Source: Istiophorus platypterus (Eukaryota > Chordata > Actinopteri > Istiophoriformes > Istiophoridae). From it: DNA of 64,000 nt. Where the stretch lies: positions 9,907,560 to 9,971,559 of the forward strand of contig CM029134.1 in NCBI GenBank assembly GCA_016859345.1, read 5' to 3'. The translations under genes and the position numbers were made by a program. The notes beneath the pieces are model-generated. The model had not been told where the DNA came from and did no database searches. It worked only from the letters and a program-made list of their open reading frames with translations. Numbering within the stretch: the first letter of the stretch is position 1; every line of letters begins with the position of its first letter. Of this stretch, positions 10,635-22,870 are shown piece after piece.

Positions 10635-13600
10635 GAAAATTACAACAGGCAATGAGACAAGATGCTGTCCTGCACTGTGTTCTGATAGGAGGATTCCTTA
10701 AGTTAAGGTAAGGCAACACTTTGGTTAGTCATCATGTCACAATGAAAACATTTTGTTAAGCTCAGATTTTAAAATTACACTTAAACCACAAGAGCAAGTT
10801 GGCTGCAAAAGTAGTAAATTGTTGGTGGGAAATTATTATTATTTATAATGTGAATAAATAAATTAGAGTAATGTGACATGTTTTTTCTATTTAAAGTCAG
10901 AAGTCTAGCAGTGGCTTTTTTATGAATGTTTTAGGTTTTAAAAATTTTCATTTTTGAGCTAAAATGCACTAAAATTTAGTCTTGAGACCGATGTGTCGTG
11001 ATACACTACAATGTATAGTGATATGGTTTCAAGACTGACCATAGTATCAAGATGATCCTTTTGTGCAGTATGGCAAGTGTAGAGTTTATGTCTTTTTCTC
11101 AGTGATCACATTTATAAGACAGAATTGTATTAATCTCTAATTTCACTAATTTTAATGTCCTTTCTTAGAGGGAAATTCAAACAAAATTCAATAAATGAGT
11201 CAGGTCTAAATCAAAGAAATATAATTCCATAAGCCCACATGTACAATACTTCCTATAAATAAATACATTAAAAAATCTGACTATAACCTATTGTTAAAAA
11301 AATTTTCAAGCCAACCACTTACAAGATAGATAATCAACAACATGCAAACAAATTAGTGTCTTCCCTGAGAGACAAATTTAAATTTATTGTCTTCGTTTAA
11401 AGTAGATTAGGCACCATGTTGTTATGAAGTGTAGGCAATTCACGGCTATTCAACGTCTTGTCTAATTGGTGATAAAACCGATGACAACGTTTTTTGGCAG
11501 TCTACAGATTACTTCAAGAACTTGTGGGGGTGCTTCTTTTTTTAGTGTCATTATCCCCAGACTCTGCTGTTCTGCAGGGGTGCCTCAACTCTTATGAGTA
11601 GAAAAGAAAAGGAAAAAAAAAAAGATCTTACTTCAATAATCATGTCAAATGGCTCAGACGTGTCCTGCAGTGTGAAAACACACCACTCTGGCTTTTTCCA
11701 TATTTGGAGCCTAAATGTGAATGCCATAAACCACCACCTTAGACACATATTTGGAGCGAACAGTCTTGGAGGTTCCATGTGTGAAAAGGGCTTTGGTATG
11801 GTGAATCCAGTGTGCTTTTGGTATTCCTGCAAGCTGACTGAATCAGTGTGGACTGTCAGTGTAGAGCCTGGTAACGCCTCAGGGGGCTGATTGGGCCATT
11901 ATTGATGGACAAGAAAAAAGTCTGCTTTCTCACTTTAGTCAATCAAGTAAATGGCCCCCTGGGTGGCAGGTCTAGGGTACCTAATGGGCTCATCAGGGAG
12001 GAGGAGGTTGATGATGGGAATAAACTGCAAGGGGAAGGGCACAGGGTGACCCAACTTCACCTCCAGCCCTCCACTATAGCACCTTGTCCTGCCAAGGACA
12101 CACAAATCTCCTGGGAGAGCAAGACTGGTTATATACATTCGGTGACATCCACTCTGACTTTACAGGGACAGTGCTGAAATGCAGACTCCAAATCACTATT
12201 GTTTAGTGTGAAAAAGATTTTGAGCAATTAGCATGATAGTGCCTATTAACTTGGCAATGGCATGACATTATTTGTGAAATTAAGTTTTCTATCACATTCT
12301 TTTCAAAGTACTTGAATGTAGGAAAACACTTATAAAGCATAATAGTTAACATGGTAATTAGGAGTATAAAAGAGACTTTTCCATTAAATCTAAAAGCAAG
12401 TAACCGTCTACTATATAACTTAAAAACAAAATATTTTTTTCTCTTAGGCCTTATCCCCCTCTCACTAGAGGGAAAACACTTTCATGAGCTCTGTTTAATA
12501 ATTAAAGAACACATGGCAATGATCTGTGTTCAGTTTAAGCTGAACAGAGCAGGCTATCTAATCGGCACTTGACTTGGTAAGAGGGAGTCATCTACCCAGC
12601 CTCAGTTTGATTTTATGTCCTGCTTTTAAAATAAAGCATTTTCCTTTTCCACAGCTGATATTACTGTTACAATTACCATTGTTACCACACAATTCCTGTC
12701 CTCAGCACATATGTTAGTGTTCGGCATGAAGTGACCTAGCATCACTTTTTCTTTTTTCACAGAACTATCTCAACACAGCACTATTATTATCAGCACAATA
12801 TTATAAATCATATATACACTTTTCCTCTTCTTAACGAGTATAACATGCAATTATATGTGCAGGTATACAATGTGTCATTCATGTGCTGCAACTCCATCTG
12901 CACAAGCTAAATTGATCAATTAAACCCCGACAATCCCTCTGTTAGCGTGAGGATTCTATATTCCCATTGCCACTTCTTCAGTTATTAGTTATTGTGTTAT
13001 TTATTTCATACATAGAAATTTAAGTGGAAGCTTGTTGCAATATACCTTGCCATTGCTCAATGTATTAGAATGAATTTTAGTAACTGGAGAGGGATTTGTA
13101 ATAATGCTACCTCAAGGCAATTTTTGTTATAGAATATTGAATCATATCACTGTTCAGAATTTATTTTCAGCAAAAAGTTAACGTAGCACTATTTATCCAA
13201 TACTTCAAACGAATAGATTTATTTGAAGGAGTAGCTTTATACACACAACACCCAGGTGCCAAATTAAATCATTAAATGTATTGTAGAATAAGAAAGTGGC
13301 ATCTATAAAAAGGCATTTTATATACAGTACATAGTTTTAAAGGAAATATTTGAGTTAAAAATAAAGGTAGCCTTAAATTAGCCTAATCTTCTCAAGGAGA
13401 GCATTTTAGAGTTTAGGAACTCTGATAGTAAAAGCCCCTAACACTTTTAGCTTTTAGCACAAACTTTGAAATGTCAAGAACAAGGGATGGACTAGGATTA
13501 AAAATGGCCCTGGACTTTGAGATAGACCAGCTCAATACAACTTGTGCACAGATACTGCATAGCCGCTGGCACAGTTCCCACGATACCCTAAAGCTGCACT

Positions 13601-13742
13601 GATTGAATTTCCTGATGTAAAATAGTGTGAAAATAACATCAGTGCCTTGGGCTTCATTTATGATTCCCCCATCTCTTCCAAAGGCCCCTTAGCAGAATGT
13701 GTTACCACTACCAACAGCTCTTTATTTCTAGATAAAAATCTT

Positions 13743-13771
13743 TCTTGTTTGTTTGTTTGTTTGTTTGTTTG
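13743..13771 (+). repeat. (TTTG)n tetranucleotide run
   Basis: About six to seven TTTG units in a row, followed by a T-rich stretch. It is a simple repeat inside the 6.1 kb intron. Confidence 0.9.
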
Positions 13772-14667
13772 ATTTTGTTTTCTTTCTCCAAAATTACCAC
13801 ATTTTTAAAAGGAACAGAGCAGCTTTGACGGATGTTTGATACAATTTTCCCCATCCAAAACTTCTGTTTTCCGATGGAAGATGGCAGTGTTCATTGCAGT
13901 TTTAAGAGATTTTTTTTTTTAAGTTTCCCTTTAAAATTACATTGAATGTGATAAGCCCCAATTATACTGTACAAATTGTTACATCAGAGTACATATTTAA
14001 AAAGTACACAATAAAAGTACAGACCAGTTAAGATGGTATAGAGCAGTTAAGGTGGTCTGCTTATGGTTTAGTGAATATGCGTACTTCGTGGACTAAGTCC
14101 AGTGTTATTATGTCAATTTAATTGACCTTGCAGTGCTAATATGGCTCTAGTTTCATCAGATAACTTTAATGAGTGCCTTATTACCTAAAAACACAGGGTT
14201 TCTCCACTCGTACCCGAGGTATTCAATAAAACCTCACAGTGTGCACTTTCTCCAACCCTGTTTGGGTACTTGATTAGTTTGGGGTATGTTAATTATTAAC
14301 ATATTTTCTCATTTAGGCAATGAGGAATATATTACAAGCTAAAGATACATGATATAGTGCGCCGCATTATTGAGAATTATTTTTCAGTAACTTTACTATT
14401 TGTTAATATTCACAACTCCTTAAATATTTTTTTTTCTCTCACAGTTCACCCTCTCTTATTACACATTACCAATATAAGCATACGAAATCAACATACCAGA
14501 GAAACTTTTTTGTGCGGTAATGACTGCTTGGGGTTTAACAATAAACACTATAAACAAATTAAAATTTAAAATCCATGAAATTAAATTGTGATTACCCAAA
14601 GTGAGCAAATGATTGATCGTCATTTATTGAAAGTATGCATGTGTGTGATTTTGTGTGTGTGTGTGTT

Positions 14668-14670
<3 letters not shown>

Positions 14671-14765
<95 letters not shown>

Positions 14766-14767
14766 GG
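14671..14767 (+). repeat. Compound (TG)n(GA)n array, first copy
   Basis: A long TG array, nearly pure after 14671, passing at about 14758 directly into GAGAGAGAG. It is the first of two similar compound arrays 48 bases apart. Confidence 0.97.
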
Positions 14768-14812
14768 TATTCCTCTGACTGTCTGTGACTATATCAGTTC
14801 ACTAGTGCCTAA

Positions 14813-14815
<3 letters not shown>

Positions 14816-14907
<92 letters not shown>
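14816..14907 (+). repeat. Compound (TG)n(GA)n array, second copy
   Basis: A pure TG array of about 42 units followed by GAGAGAGAG, the same order and junction as the array just upstream. The 48-base spacer between them is unique sequence. Confidence 0.97.
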
Positions 14908-15196
14908 CATATGCACACATGTGATTGCATGTGCACATGTGCGGGCATGTCCAATTGCAGGCTGTTTACAGCACAGATATTATCAGTATGAGTACACAGA
15001 GGTGGGCTGTGCTAATTAGCTCTCCCAGCATGCGATTCGAACAGCATGGCAATCACGGTGGGGAATGAATATGGAACAGGTTTCCTATGCGCTAATGTTG
15101 TGTTTCTGGCTCCTGCGTATGAACACAGACCCATACACATGCAGGCTCATATGTGACAAAGTACAACAGTTTCATTCAAACTTTTCTGCCTCACGT

Positions 15197-15232
15197 TTTT
15201 TTTGTTTTGTTTTGTTTTGTTTGTTTTTTTTC
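15197..15232 (+). repeat. T-rich (TTTTG)n tract
   Basis: A run of T with G at regular spacing (TTTTG units), low-complexity sequence in the intron. Confidence 0.85.
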
Positions 15233-16273
15233 TATTCCAATGAGTGTGGTATTATTGTATGTGTATGTACTGTATATGTGTCTCTGTTTGTTGCTGTTTA
15301 GTCTGTATTTGGTTTTGAGAAGAAGTATGCTACAGCAGATCTAATCATAATGCAGCCTAATTCTATGTCCTCCTCATGTATGGTGCCTCTCTCCAGTCAC
15401 TCATTTCATGCTGCAGATTGAATGAACACTTAAGTGGTACTTATTACGTGCACTTCCTTATTAACCTTGTGGCTATGTACTGTACTGTTGTACTCCTAAG
15501 AGATCATGAACAGACTTCACACTCGGTTCTTAAATTTGTTTGCGACCGTGGTTGTTGCCATCAAGTAGGTGCAGAGGGATTTAGCTGTGCAATAAAATCA
15601 AGTTAGGCATTATGTATGGTCACATTTAAAATAAAAACTGATTTAAATCACTAATAGTAGCATCAGTAGAATTTTTATTTGTTTATTTAAAGCCAGAAAA
15701 CTTGGGGAGAGAGATGGGTATGACATGAAACCATGAGTTAAACCATGGACATTTGTGGTTAAGAGGTTTGCACCTTAATTATTAGTAGTCTTGTCTCCTG
15801 AAATAAATATAAATACAACTAAACTTCAACAGGAAATGCATTTTGTAGGAAACAAAATATCAATCATATCACATTGTCTTTTAGGGGAATGGGGACATAT
15901 GGGTAATTTACTTATTTCACACTTTTGGGGCTAAAATACAGTAGGTGCATGTAGAAAGCTATTATTCACACAACATGTAAGGGGATATCTACTGTTCTGA
16001 AATCATAAAAGGACGTGCACTTGGATCACGACAGTTGCTGCTTTTTTGTCAATTTGCTCTTTCATTTGGATGTTCTAAGTACTGTATCTTTATGTGGCCC
16101 CACTGGGCCTTACTGTCATTTTTCAATATTTTTAGACAGTTTTGATAATTTGACCAAGATGTGAAAAAAAACAAAAAAAAAACAAAACTGTGATTAAAAC
16201 TCTGTGTAGTGTATTTGACAGGTGAATGGGGATAAAAACTGGATTGATGAAATATTCTCTCTTTCTTTTTTAG

Positions 16274-16403
16274 CTCCGAGACACTAAATCAATCGGTCAG
16301 AATATGACACTCCTTAATTTCTTGGCCGAGACGTGTGAAGAGAATCACCCAGAGATTTTGAGGTTTCCAGATGAACTGGAGCATGTGGAGAGTGCGAGCA
16401 AAG
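16274..16403 (+). CDS. diaph2: Formin diaphanous-2 FH2 exon (LRDTKS segment)
   Basis: This 130-base exon encodes 43 residues plus one base (phase 0 to 1). It starts LRDTKSIGQNMTLLNFLAE and ends FPDELEHVESASK. It continues directly from the FLCK end of the previous exon, as in other DIAPH proteins. The FPEELEHVESASK type of ending is that of DIAPH2. The acceptor is CTTTTTTAG/CTC and the donor AAAG/gtatgt. The last G joins TG of the next exon to give Val. One oddity is that the strongly conserved S-x-D-Q-K after DTK is here S-I-G-Q-N, so the acidic and basic residues are both replaced. Together with the next exon it makes 255 bases, so the pair but not either exon alone could be skipped in frame. 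Confidence 0.92.
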
Positions 16404-18969
16404 GTATGTCTCTATGCCTCTATGTCTTGAGACCCTCAAATATCATATAGTACTCAAATGCAATGTAGATTATAAAAGTTAAAGTGAAGACATCATCTGG
16501 CAATAAATTCACTCTGGAGAAGGCTTAAGTCTTTATTGTAGGGCAATGTAACTCCCAAAATATATCTATAAATGCAATGCTGTTTTTAAACTTGTATTAT
16601 ATTCATTCATTTATTTATTTTAGTTTATTTTATTTTCACACTTTACTTAATCTGTCTCATCCCTTGACAACAGCTAGAATTCCCTCTTTGTGATGAGAAT
16701 AGAGTTGTTTGTCTGACCACGCTGTCATTCAGCCTGTCAATAAACTAATTCCACTCTAATTCTATTCTCAAGCATTTGGTGGAATCCCTGCAGGCGTATT
16801 TACTTTGTTAGTCTCATAATTGGTTATTTAATCTAATTCAACTAATTATGCACTTGACTGAGGCTGCCAGCCATTATGTTAGTGGACTGAATAGTCTTCA
16901 AGCTCTGTATATATTTAGATGTCTATATGCAAGAAATTTTGAATTATATCAACTTTTCATTTCATGGAAATGAATTATTCAAGGAAAGGACAGTTAATTG
17001 ACCAATGCCAGTAAATAATTGTCTCTAGTATAAAAAACTACGGAATTATTTAAGAGGTAAGGATGCAAAAAAAGTTGACTCTGGGCACATCATGCCTCGC
17101 TTGTTACATTGATCATCACCTACAGTAAATTTAAACTGGATTTTCAGTGGGATACAGTAACAGTGACTTCCTTTCACATTTTGAGACATTAAAAGTGCTA
17201 ACAAGCGTTCTCCATCTACAGTTGTTGAAAGTTACACAATTAGTGCACCACACTGATAAGTGCAATCAGGCCCTGGATAATTGCCCTAGAACATCATAAT
17301 TTCCCCTTCCTTGATTGGCTGCTTCAGGCTCTTATTCCTCCGGTGCACATTTTCTCTGAGAAACTGGCCTGCCACCTTGCAATTGTCTTGATCGTGACAC
17401 AGTTTTAATTTCATCACTTTCGCCACAATCCAGAGTGAATATTTGTCTCCTACTATAATTCAAAATTTCTGCAACTTTTACAGCAAGACTATAAATATTC
17501 AAATGAAGGATGATTCCTAATTATTGTTAATTGCATCACTAATGATTCCATTTATGCTCAGTGGCCTACTACAGTATTTAGGAATAATGGCTACATGTTG
17601 CAAAAAAATCCAGTTTTAGTGCTTTTAGTCTGAATGAATGCAGACATCTATCTGTACCTTCCTATGCTTTGGATAATATGAAATGGATCATTGGAAATTC
17701 TAACCATAGTGATAAAGCAATTGTTCATGATTAACTAACACAGCCTGATATTTTCTTTCTGTTTTGACAGTAAGACACGGTGCCATTTGCATATCTTAAT
17801 ACTTTAGAAATCGTTGTACCTGGGAGAAATAGTGGCCTGATGGAGTTAGAGGTTAACAATAACTAAGTCCAACACATAGAGATGTACCCTTAGGAGAGTT
17901 CTCCTCTCTCCTAGGATTCAGCAGTTATCAAAGACTATCTGTATCAAGGTCGGTTTTGATTAAAATTCACATGATTATGTAAGGAGGCAGGGATAGCCAT
18001 CTGCAGATGTTCCAGATAGGATCTGGACAAGGAGAAGGGCCATCCTTTTTAGAAACAATAAGTGGTTGACACATGGCTTCAAAGAAATATGAGCAGAAAA
18101 TAACTGTTTATGAAATGTAAGTAAAAGAAGAAGCATATTTTTATATTCATTAACTTTTAGCAGCTCAGATTGTTCTTACATCAAACTTGGGCCTAATTAA
18201 AAACATGCAAAGTTTGTCTAAAAAGTTTTTTCTTTCACTTCACTTTCAGCAATTAAACTGGTTATTTAGTTTTCCTTGTGTTTTTTTTTTCTCAAACTGC
18301 TATATAGCTTTAAGACAGCAACAAACTATGAACACAGTTTATGTAACACGGGAGCCTCTCAGCATACACATTTCATAAAATCACAGAATGAGAATGAATA
18401 ATTGTTTAGTAGATGTAAACTCTACTTCATAAAGATAATTTGCATGCAATCAACCAGTTCTTTGTCACAGTCATTTTAGTTTTCCTGCTAAAGATTATTT
18501 TCAACAAAAAAAAAAAACGGAGGGAAACATTTTAGCAATTATTCTGGATTTGTTTTACTATAATACTCCTATATTATAAGTCGAAGAAGACAAAGGCATC
18601 TGCGAAATGGATGTAATGCAATGTAATGAGGTCCTGCTCAATATAATATAGAGTAACACTTTGCCTTTGCTTTTTTTCTATTTTGTCCTCTTGGCACTGA
18701 CAGGGCAATCTCATCTTAAATACGTCCATCAAGGAGGTTATTATGTTAGTCTTTTTTCTTGGTTTCATGTGTTTTAATGAAATATCTAATATCTAATGAA
18801 ATATTTTGAAAACTTTGGCTTTTGGATAAGAACCAGCTGATTAGTTGTTGGCACATACATAACCACTATAGTTGCTAACACCAAAGTACTTCGTTTTCAT
18901 TGATGGCTCCTATGCTGCAGATTATTTGATGATTTGTTAAATACAAATGTATCACTACTCAATTTGTTA

Positions 18970-19190
18970 TGCCTCCATGTACTAAAGGATGAAATGATTA
19001 GTATTTGGAGGTTAGAGGTCCAAGGTCGAGGTCATTTTGACTTTGGAAAACATACTTTTGGCCATAACTCAAGAATACGTATGCTTATTTTGATACAATG
19101 CTGTGGACCATAGAACACATCTATCAAAAACTACATTTAAACACACTTGTATCTGGGTAAGTTGGGTGATTTTGTCATTTCAGAGTTGAT
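18970..19190. repeat. Possible old dispersed repeat (GGTCAAGGTCATTTTGAC type)
   Basis: The stretch AGAGGTCCAAGGTCGAGGTCA, then TTTTGGCCATAACTCAAGAATACGTATGC and TTTTGATACAA, resembles a repeat wording I associate with many fish introns (paired GGTCA words followed by a CCATAACTCAAGAAT block). No terminal repeats or target duplication could be defined, so the limits are approximate. The class is unknown. Confidence 0.4.
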
Positions 19191-19270
19191 CATTATCTGA
19201 TCAACCTGTTTTATTCTCAAGAGAGGAAAACCAAGTGTCCTTAGGTCAGTGAAAGAAAATGCTGCTCTAG

Positions 19271-19293
19271 TTTTTTTTTTTTTTTTTTTTTTT
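19271..19293 (+). repeat. Poly-T run (23 T)
   Basis: An uninterrupted T homopolymer. I found no SINE or LINE body abutting it on either side. Confidence 0.95.
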
Positions 19294-22033
19294 CAAAATC
19301 ATTGATTGAAGGATGCTGGTAAAATCATTACAAGCTGAAGAAGAGACAAGGACAAGATCTTGGACGTATTTTCCACTAGTATCTACAGTAGCACTCCTCT
19401 CCGGAGAGTGAAGAGCTATTACAGACTTTTTTTAGAGGGATGGAGCAGGTGGAGAGATGTATGACATGCATCTTCCTGAGTTATATTTGCTGTCATAGTA
19501 CAATCTTTAAACTTAACACTGAGTGCTCTTTTTTTTTTATTATAGCCTTAAAAGGGGTCAGGTTAAACGCTGTTGCTGTAGCAGAGTTGTAGCAGACTGG
19601 TATGAAATATCTTATTGACATTCTTAAGGAAATTGACTGCTAATTTCAGTGACCAACATTGTGAAAGTGAGGAATAGTAAAAACTCTATTTGACTACTGC
19701 AGCATCATGTATGTACTGTATAATGACTGATTCTCTTTTCCCATGTCCCTTTCAGTCAGCATTCACGTTAATGTTAAATTTCATTTGCATATGTGTTCAA
19801 CTCTTACGACCATGAGTTGTTTTATTTTAAACTAACCATACACTTGAATGAAAGAATTTACTCACCAGTGTAAGCTCATACTTTTATAAAGAGCAAAAGT
19901 CCTGTGTCATTTCCACTTTAACTTCTATTCCCCTAAATTGCTGTGTTCATTTTCTTTTATCGTAGTGTCTCATTAGTTGGCCTTGCGAAGAAGATCAAAC
20001 ATGACACCGGAGCTCCCTTTCCATATTGTTATTAACAATAAAGACACCATATCATTTTGTCAGCATTTAACAATTACAGCCCACGCGGGTTGTAGCCATT
20101 AGGTCTCTGTCGATAGTTCATATGAGCTGGCTGTTGGATGCCACCAAAATAATAGTATGAGGACAATGGTGATGACATACCACTTAATAAGAGTGTACTC
20201 AATAGTGAAAGTATACTTTATTTACTGTATATATACTGTTTATACGTTCATTCACAAATGTACCATGGATATTGAGACAATAATCCTCTGAAATGTAGGC
20301 ATGGAATCCACTGTTTTCATACCCCTGACCTCATCTTAATAGCTGCGGCAAAGCCTTGAGAGAAGTGTCATTGGCCAATTTGGCTTGTTAAATTCCCCCC
20401 AGAGATGAATATGTGGGACCTGACAATGGGAACTAAGTCTGTATGGTGATTCCACTCAATCAGTGGTGCACTGACAATCTGTCTTGACAATCCGGGAAAA
20501 GAGGAAATATGACACAAATGTTCTCATAAATCTATTTAGTATAAGGCATAGCCAAGGGCAAAGTACTTTGGAGCCTGCGAGAGAGAAAATGGAGAATGAG
20601 GGGAGAAAAAAAAAAGATGAACTCAGAGGATATTAATACCGCTGTGAATATATCTATTATCCACATTCATTTCAAGGCACTGTGGCATAATAAAGCAGTG
20701 CCCATTTCCCATTTAAACTCCTAGCAGTACTTGGCTCTGTATTACGTAGACAAAATGCCTTTCTGGATGGGGTGGAACATAGAAGGGATCATTTGTCTTT
20801 TGGTTTCAATGGAGTGGCAGGGAATCATGGGGTTGAGAGGATATTCCCTCATGCCAGTCCAGAGAGCGCACGAAAGTCAGCTGTTGAAGCTTGATGAAGA
20901 ACAGACATAATTTGAGCCAAACACTTAAGCACTATTAATGGATGTAGCAATGTAAGTTTGTTGCAAAAGAGATGTTTTTGTCTTTGATTTCATAATCAGT
21001 TGATAGTTTGAAGCACTTGCTCAGTATTTTTAATATTTTTATATAGCTTACATGTGTTGTGATTCAGAATTGATAGATGTGGCCTATGTCATTTGTTTTG
21101 CTTTTTTATTTCTCAGCAAAAAACCCCCAACAAAAAACACATGGGTCACATCACATACATATGGTGCACATTTTATTAGACTAAGTTGGATTTACACTAG
21201 TTAGAATTATTCTTTTTTTTCTTGTTTTTCTGTATCTTATTACAATGTTGGAAACCTGAATAATAGAAATACAGAATAATTATAGTTAATGTGATACATA
21301 AGTAATAATGTTTAAATTACTCTTGCAATCACATATGGATCCCAAAATTCGCTGGATGAAAAATAATATGCACAGATTGAGACCATCTTGCAATGGTATC
21401 ACACCAGCCATGATGCCCTTCTACATGTTGATGTAGTTCCCGCTACAGTAGGTTTTTTTCAGGACCCCAATTTGCAATGATCTCTCTCTCACTCTCAAAC
21501 ACACACACTTCTGATTTTCATTACTCTTTCCTTTTGACCCTAATGAGTCATATTTTCCACCAAATGTTCTAAATCAATCTAAAATACAGCATATTCAATT
21601 ACTAATTTTGTAAAACAGATAAACACATGAATTTCCTGTACTTTCAGTGTTATTTTTCAATATGTTTCTTATCAGCAAACATGTAGTCTCTACAGCAACG
21701 TACTGTATACAGTATTCCTACAGTATAATGTGAAAGGAAATTGAGAGAACAAAGTTTTACAGCTTGCAACTAAAGGTGCAATCATAAATGTTGTCATTCT
21801 AATTTTAGAGAGTTTTAATTAAAATGAAACAATGCCTGTTATAAGATTCAGTAATTTTTCTCATATTAACTCCAGGACTTCTTCTTAAATGGAAACATAA
21901 ATCCCTGTAACACTTTCACATTAGTGAGATTAACTTGACTGTTGTGAAATTTCCTTCCCTATCAAATTACACAAACTAATATAGACATGCATCTTTAACA
22001 TGTAGAAATAAATGTTATTTTTGTGTGTGTGTG

Positions 22034-22034
<1 letters not shown>

Positions 22035-22090
<56 letters not shown>
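22035..22090 (+). repeat. (GATA)14 tetranucleotide array
   Basis: About 14 perfect GATA units, preceded by a short TG run (22022-22033) and followed by an A-rich stretch. Confidence 0.97.
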
Positions 22091-22091
<1 letters not shown>

Positions 22092-22599
22092 AATGAAAAA
22101 TAAAATAAAAAAATCAATTTCACACTCAGTGATATTTCCCATCATACATTTGTAGTCAAACTTTTCCATTCCCTCATAGAAGTAATTGAATGACAATCTG
22201 ATTTAGGTGCATATTAATATTCTCAAAGGGAATTCCATTTGCCATTTAATCGTGAGAGTTAATAGGGTGTGATATGAAGCTCACGAATATGAAGCATTTC
22301 AACTTTATTGCAATTTATAAAGTGGGAAATTGGAAGTAGGTTAACGTAAAAGACAGTTTTCTTAATTGGGGTATTTTTTAAAGATATGCAGTTTTCATCT
22401 TTTGATGCACATGTAGTTAATGTAATGTCAGCCACAGTTTTTATAAATAAGATCCCAGGCAGTGTTTCTCATGTGCCTTTGACTAAGTGGTCACAAGATC
22501 ATGCCATTGAGAGGCTTTCAGTAAACTGCTCCGGATTCCACATAACTTCAGACACATAACTGTACATAACTACCAGCCCAGAGCACATGCTCTGAGACT

Positions 22600-22870
22600 A
22601 CAGTGGAGTGGCCCAGCCAAAGCCTGGATTTATACCTTTTTTTTTTTTCAAATCTATGGAGAGACCTGGAGGATGCAGCTCATTGGTGCTTCCCTTCCAG
22701 CCTGACTGAGATAGAGAGGATCTACAAGGATGGAGAGAAAAAGCCCAAATCCATGCAGCCAGAACTGGTGAAGCCATACTGTACCAAAGATGACTCGAAG
22801 CTACAGTTACTAGCCTTAAGTCTCGAACAACACTGAAGAAGAAACTGAGATCAAACAGATCAGTCAAGTA
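22600..22870 (+). pseudogene. Tc1/mariner-like transposase, C-terminal relic
   Basis: The frame at 22603-22836 gives EWPSQSLDL, then NLWRDLEDAAHW, then SSLTEIERI and a Lys-rich tail. That is the order of the C-terminal end of Tc1-family transposases (WPSQSPDLNPIENLW followed by a helix and the LTELERI-type segment). The block that should hold PIE is replaced by residues encoded by a run of 12 T (22637-22648), so the third catalytic acidic residue of the DD34E triad is gone. No N-terminal HTH, DDE D1/D2 part or terminal inverted repeat was seen nearby. It is an inactive fragment of a cut-and-paste DNA transposon in the 26 kb intron. The family call rests on the motif order and is fairly firm. 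Confidence 0.85.

Larger units (their letters stand above)
10187..16273 (+). other. diaph2: diaph2 intron, 6.09 kb
   Basis: A GT-AG intron of 6087 bases, gtaata to TTTCTTTTTTAG. It holds a short AC array (10614-10634), a TTTG run (13743-13771), the paired TG/GA arrays (14671-14907) and a T/G-rich tract (about 15197-15232). The 11551-12180 part is less AT-rich and open on both strands for 90-98 codons, but I recognise nothing in those frames and treat them as chance. Confidence 0.85.

Noticed and set aside
11551..12177. Overlapping open frames of 90-98 codons on both strands
   Set aside because: Open on both strands with no protein features. Most likely a mildly GC-richer intron patch with few stops by chance.
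14655..15019. Cys-Val repeat open frames
   Set aside because: They are translations of TG microsatellites. The same applies to the frames over the arrays at 7.4, 45.8, 56.0, 62.3 and 63.6 kb.
15030..15060. GATTCGAAC word resembling a tRNA B box
   Set aside because: No A box at the right distance and no cloverleaf could be drawn.
22035..22090. Regularly spaced repeats considered as a CRISPR-like array
   Set aside because: The units are 4 bases with no spacers, so this is a plain tetranucleotide microsatellite in eukaryotic DNA.
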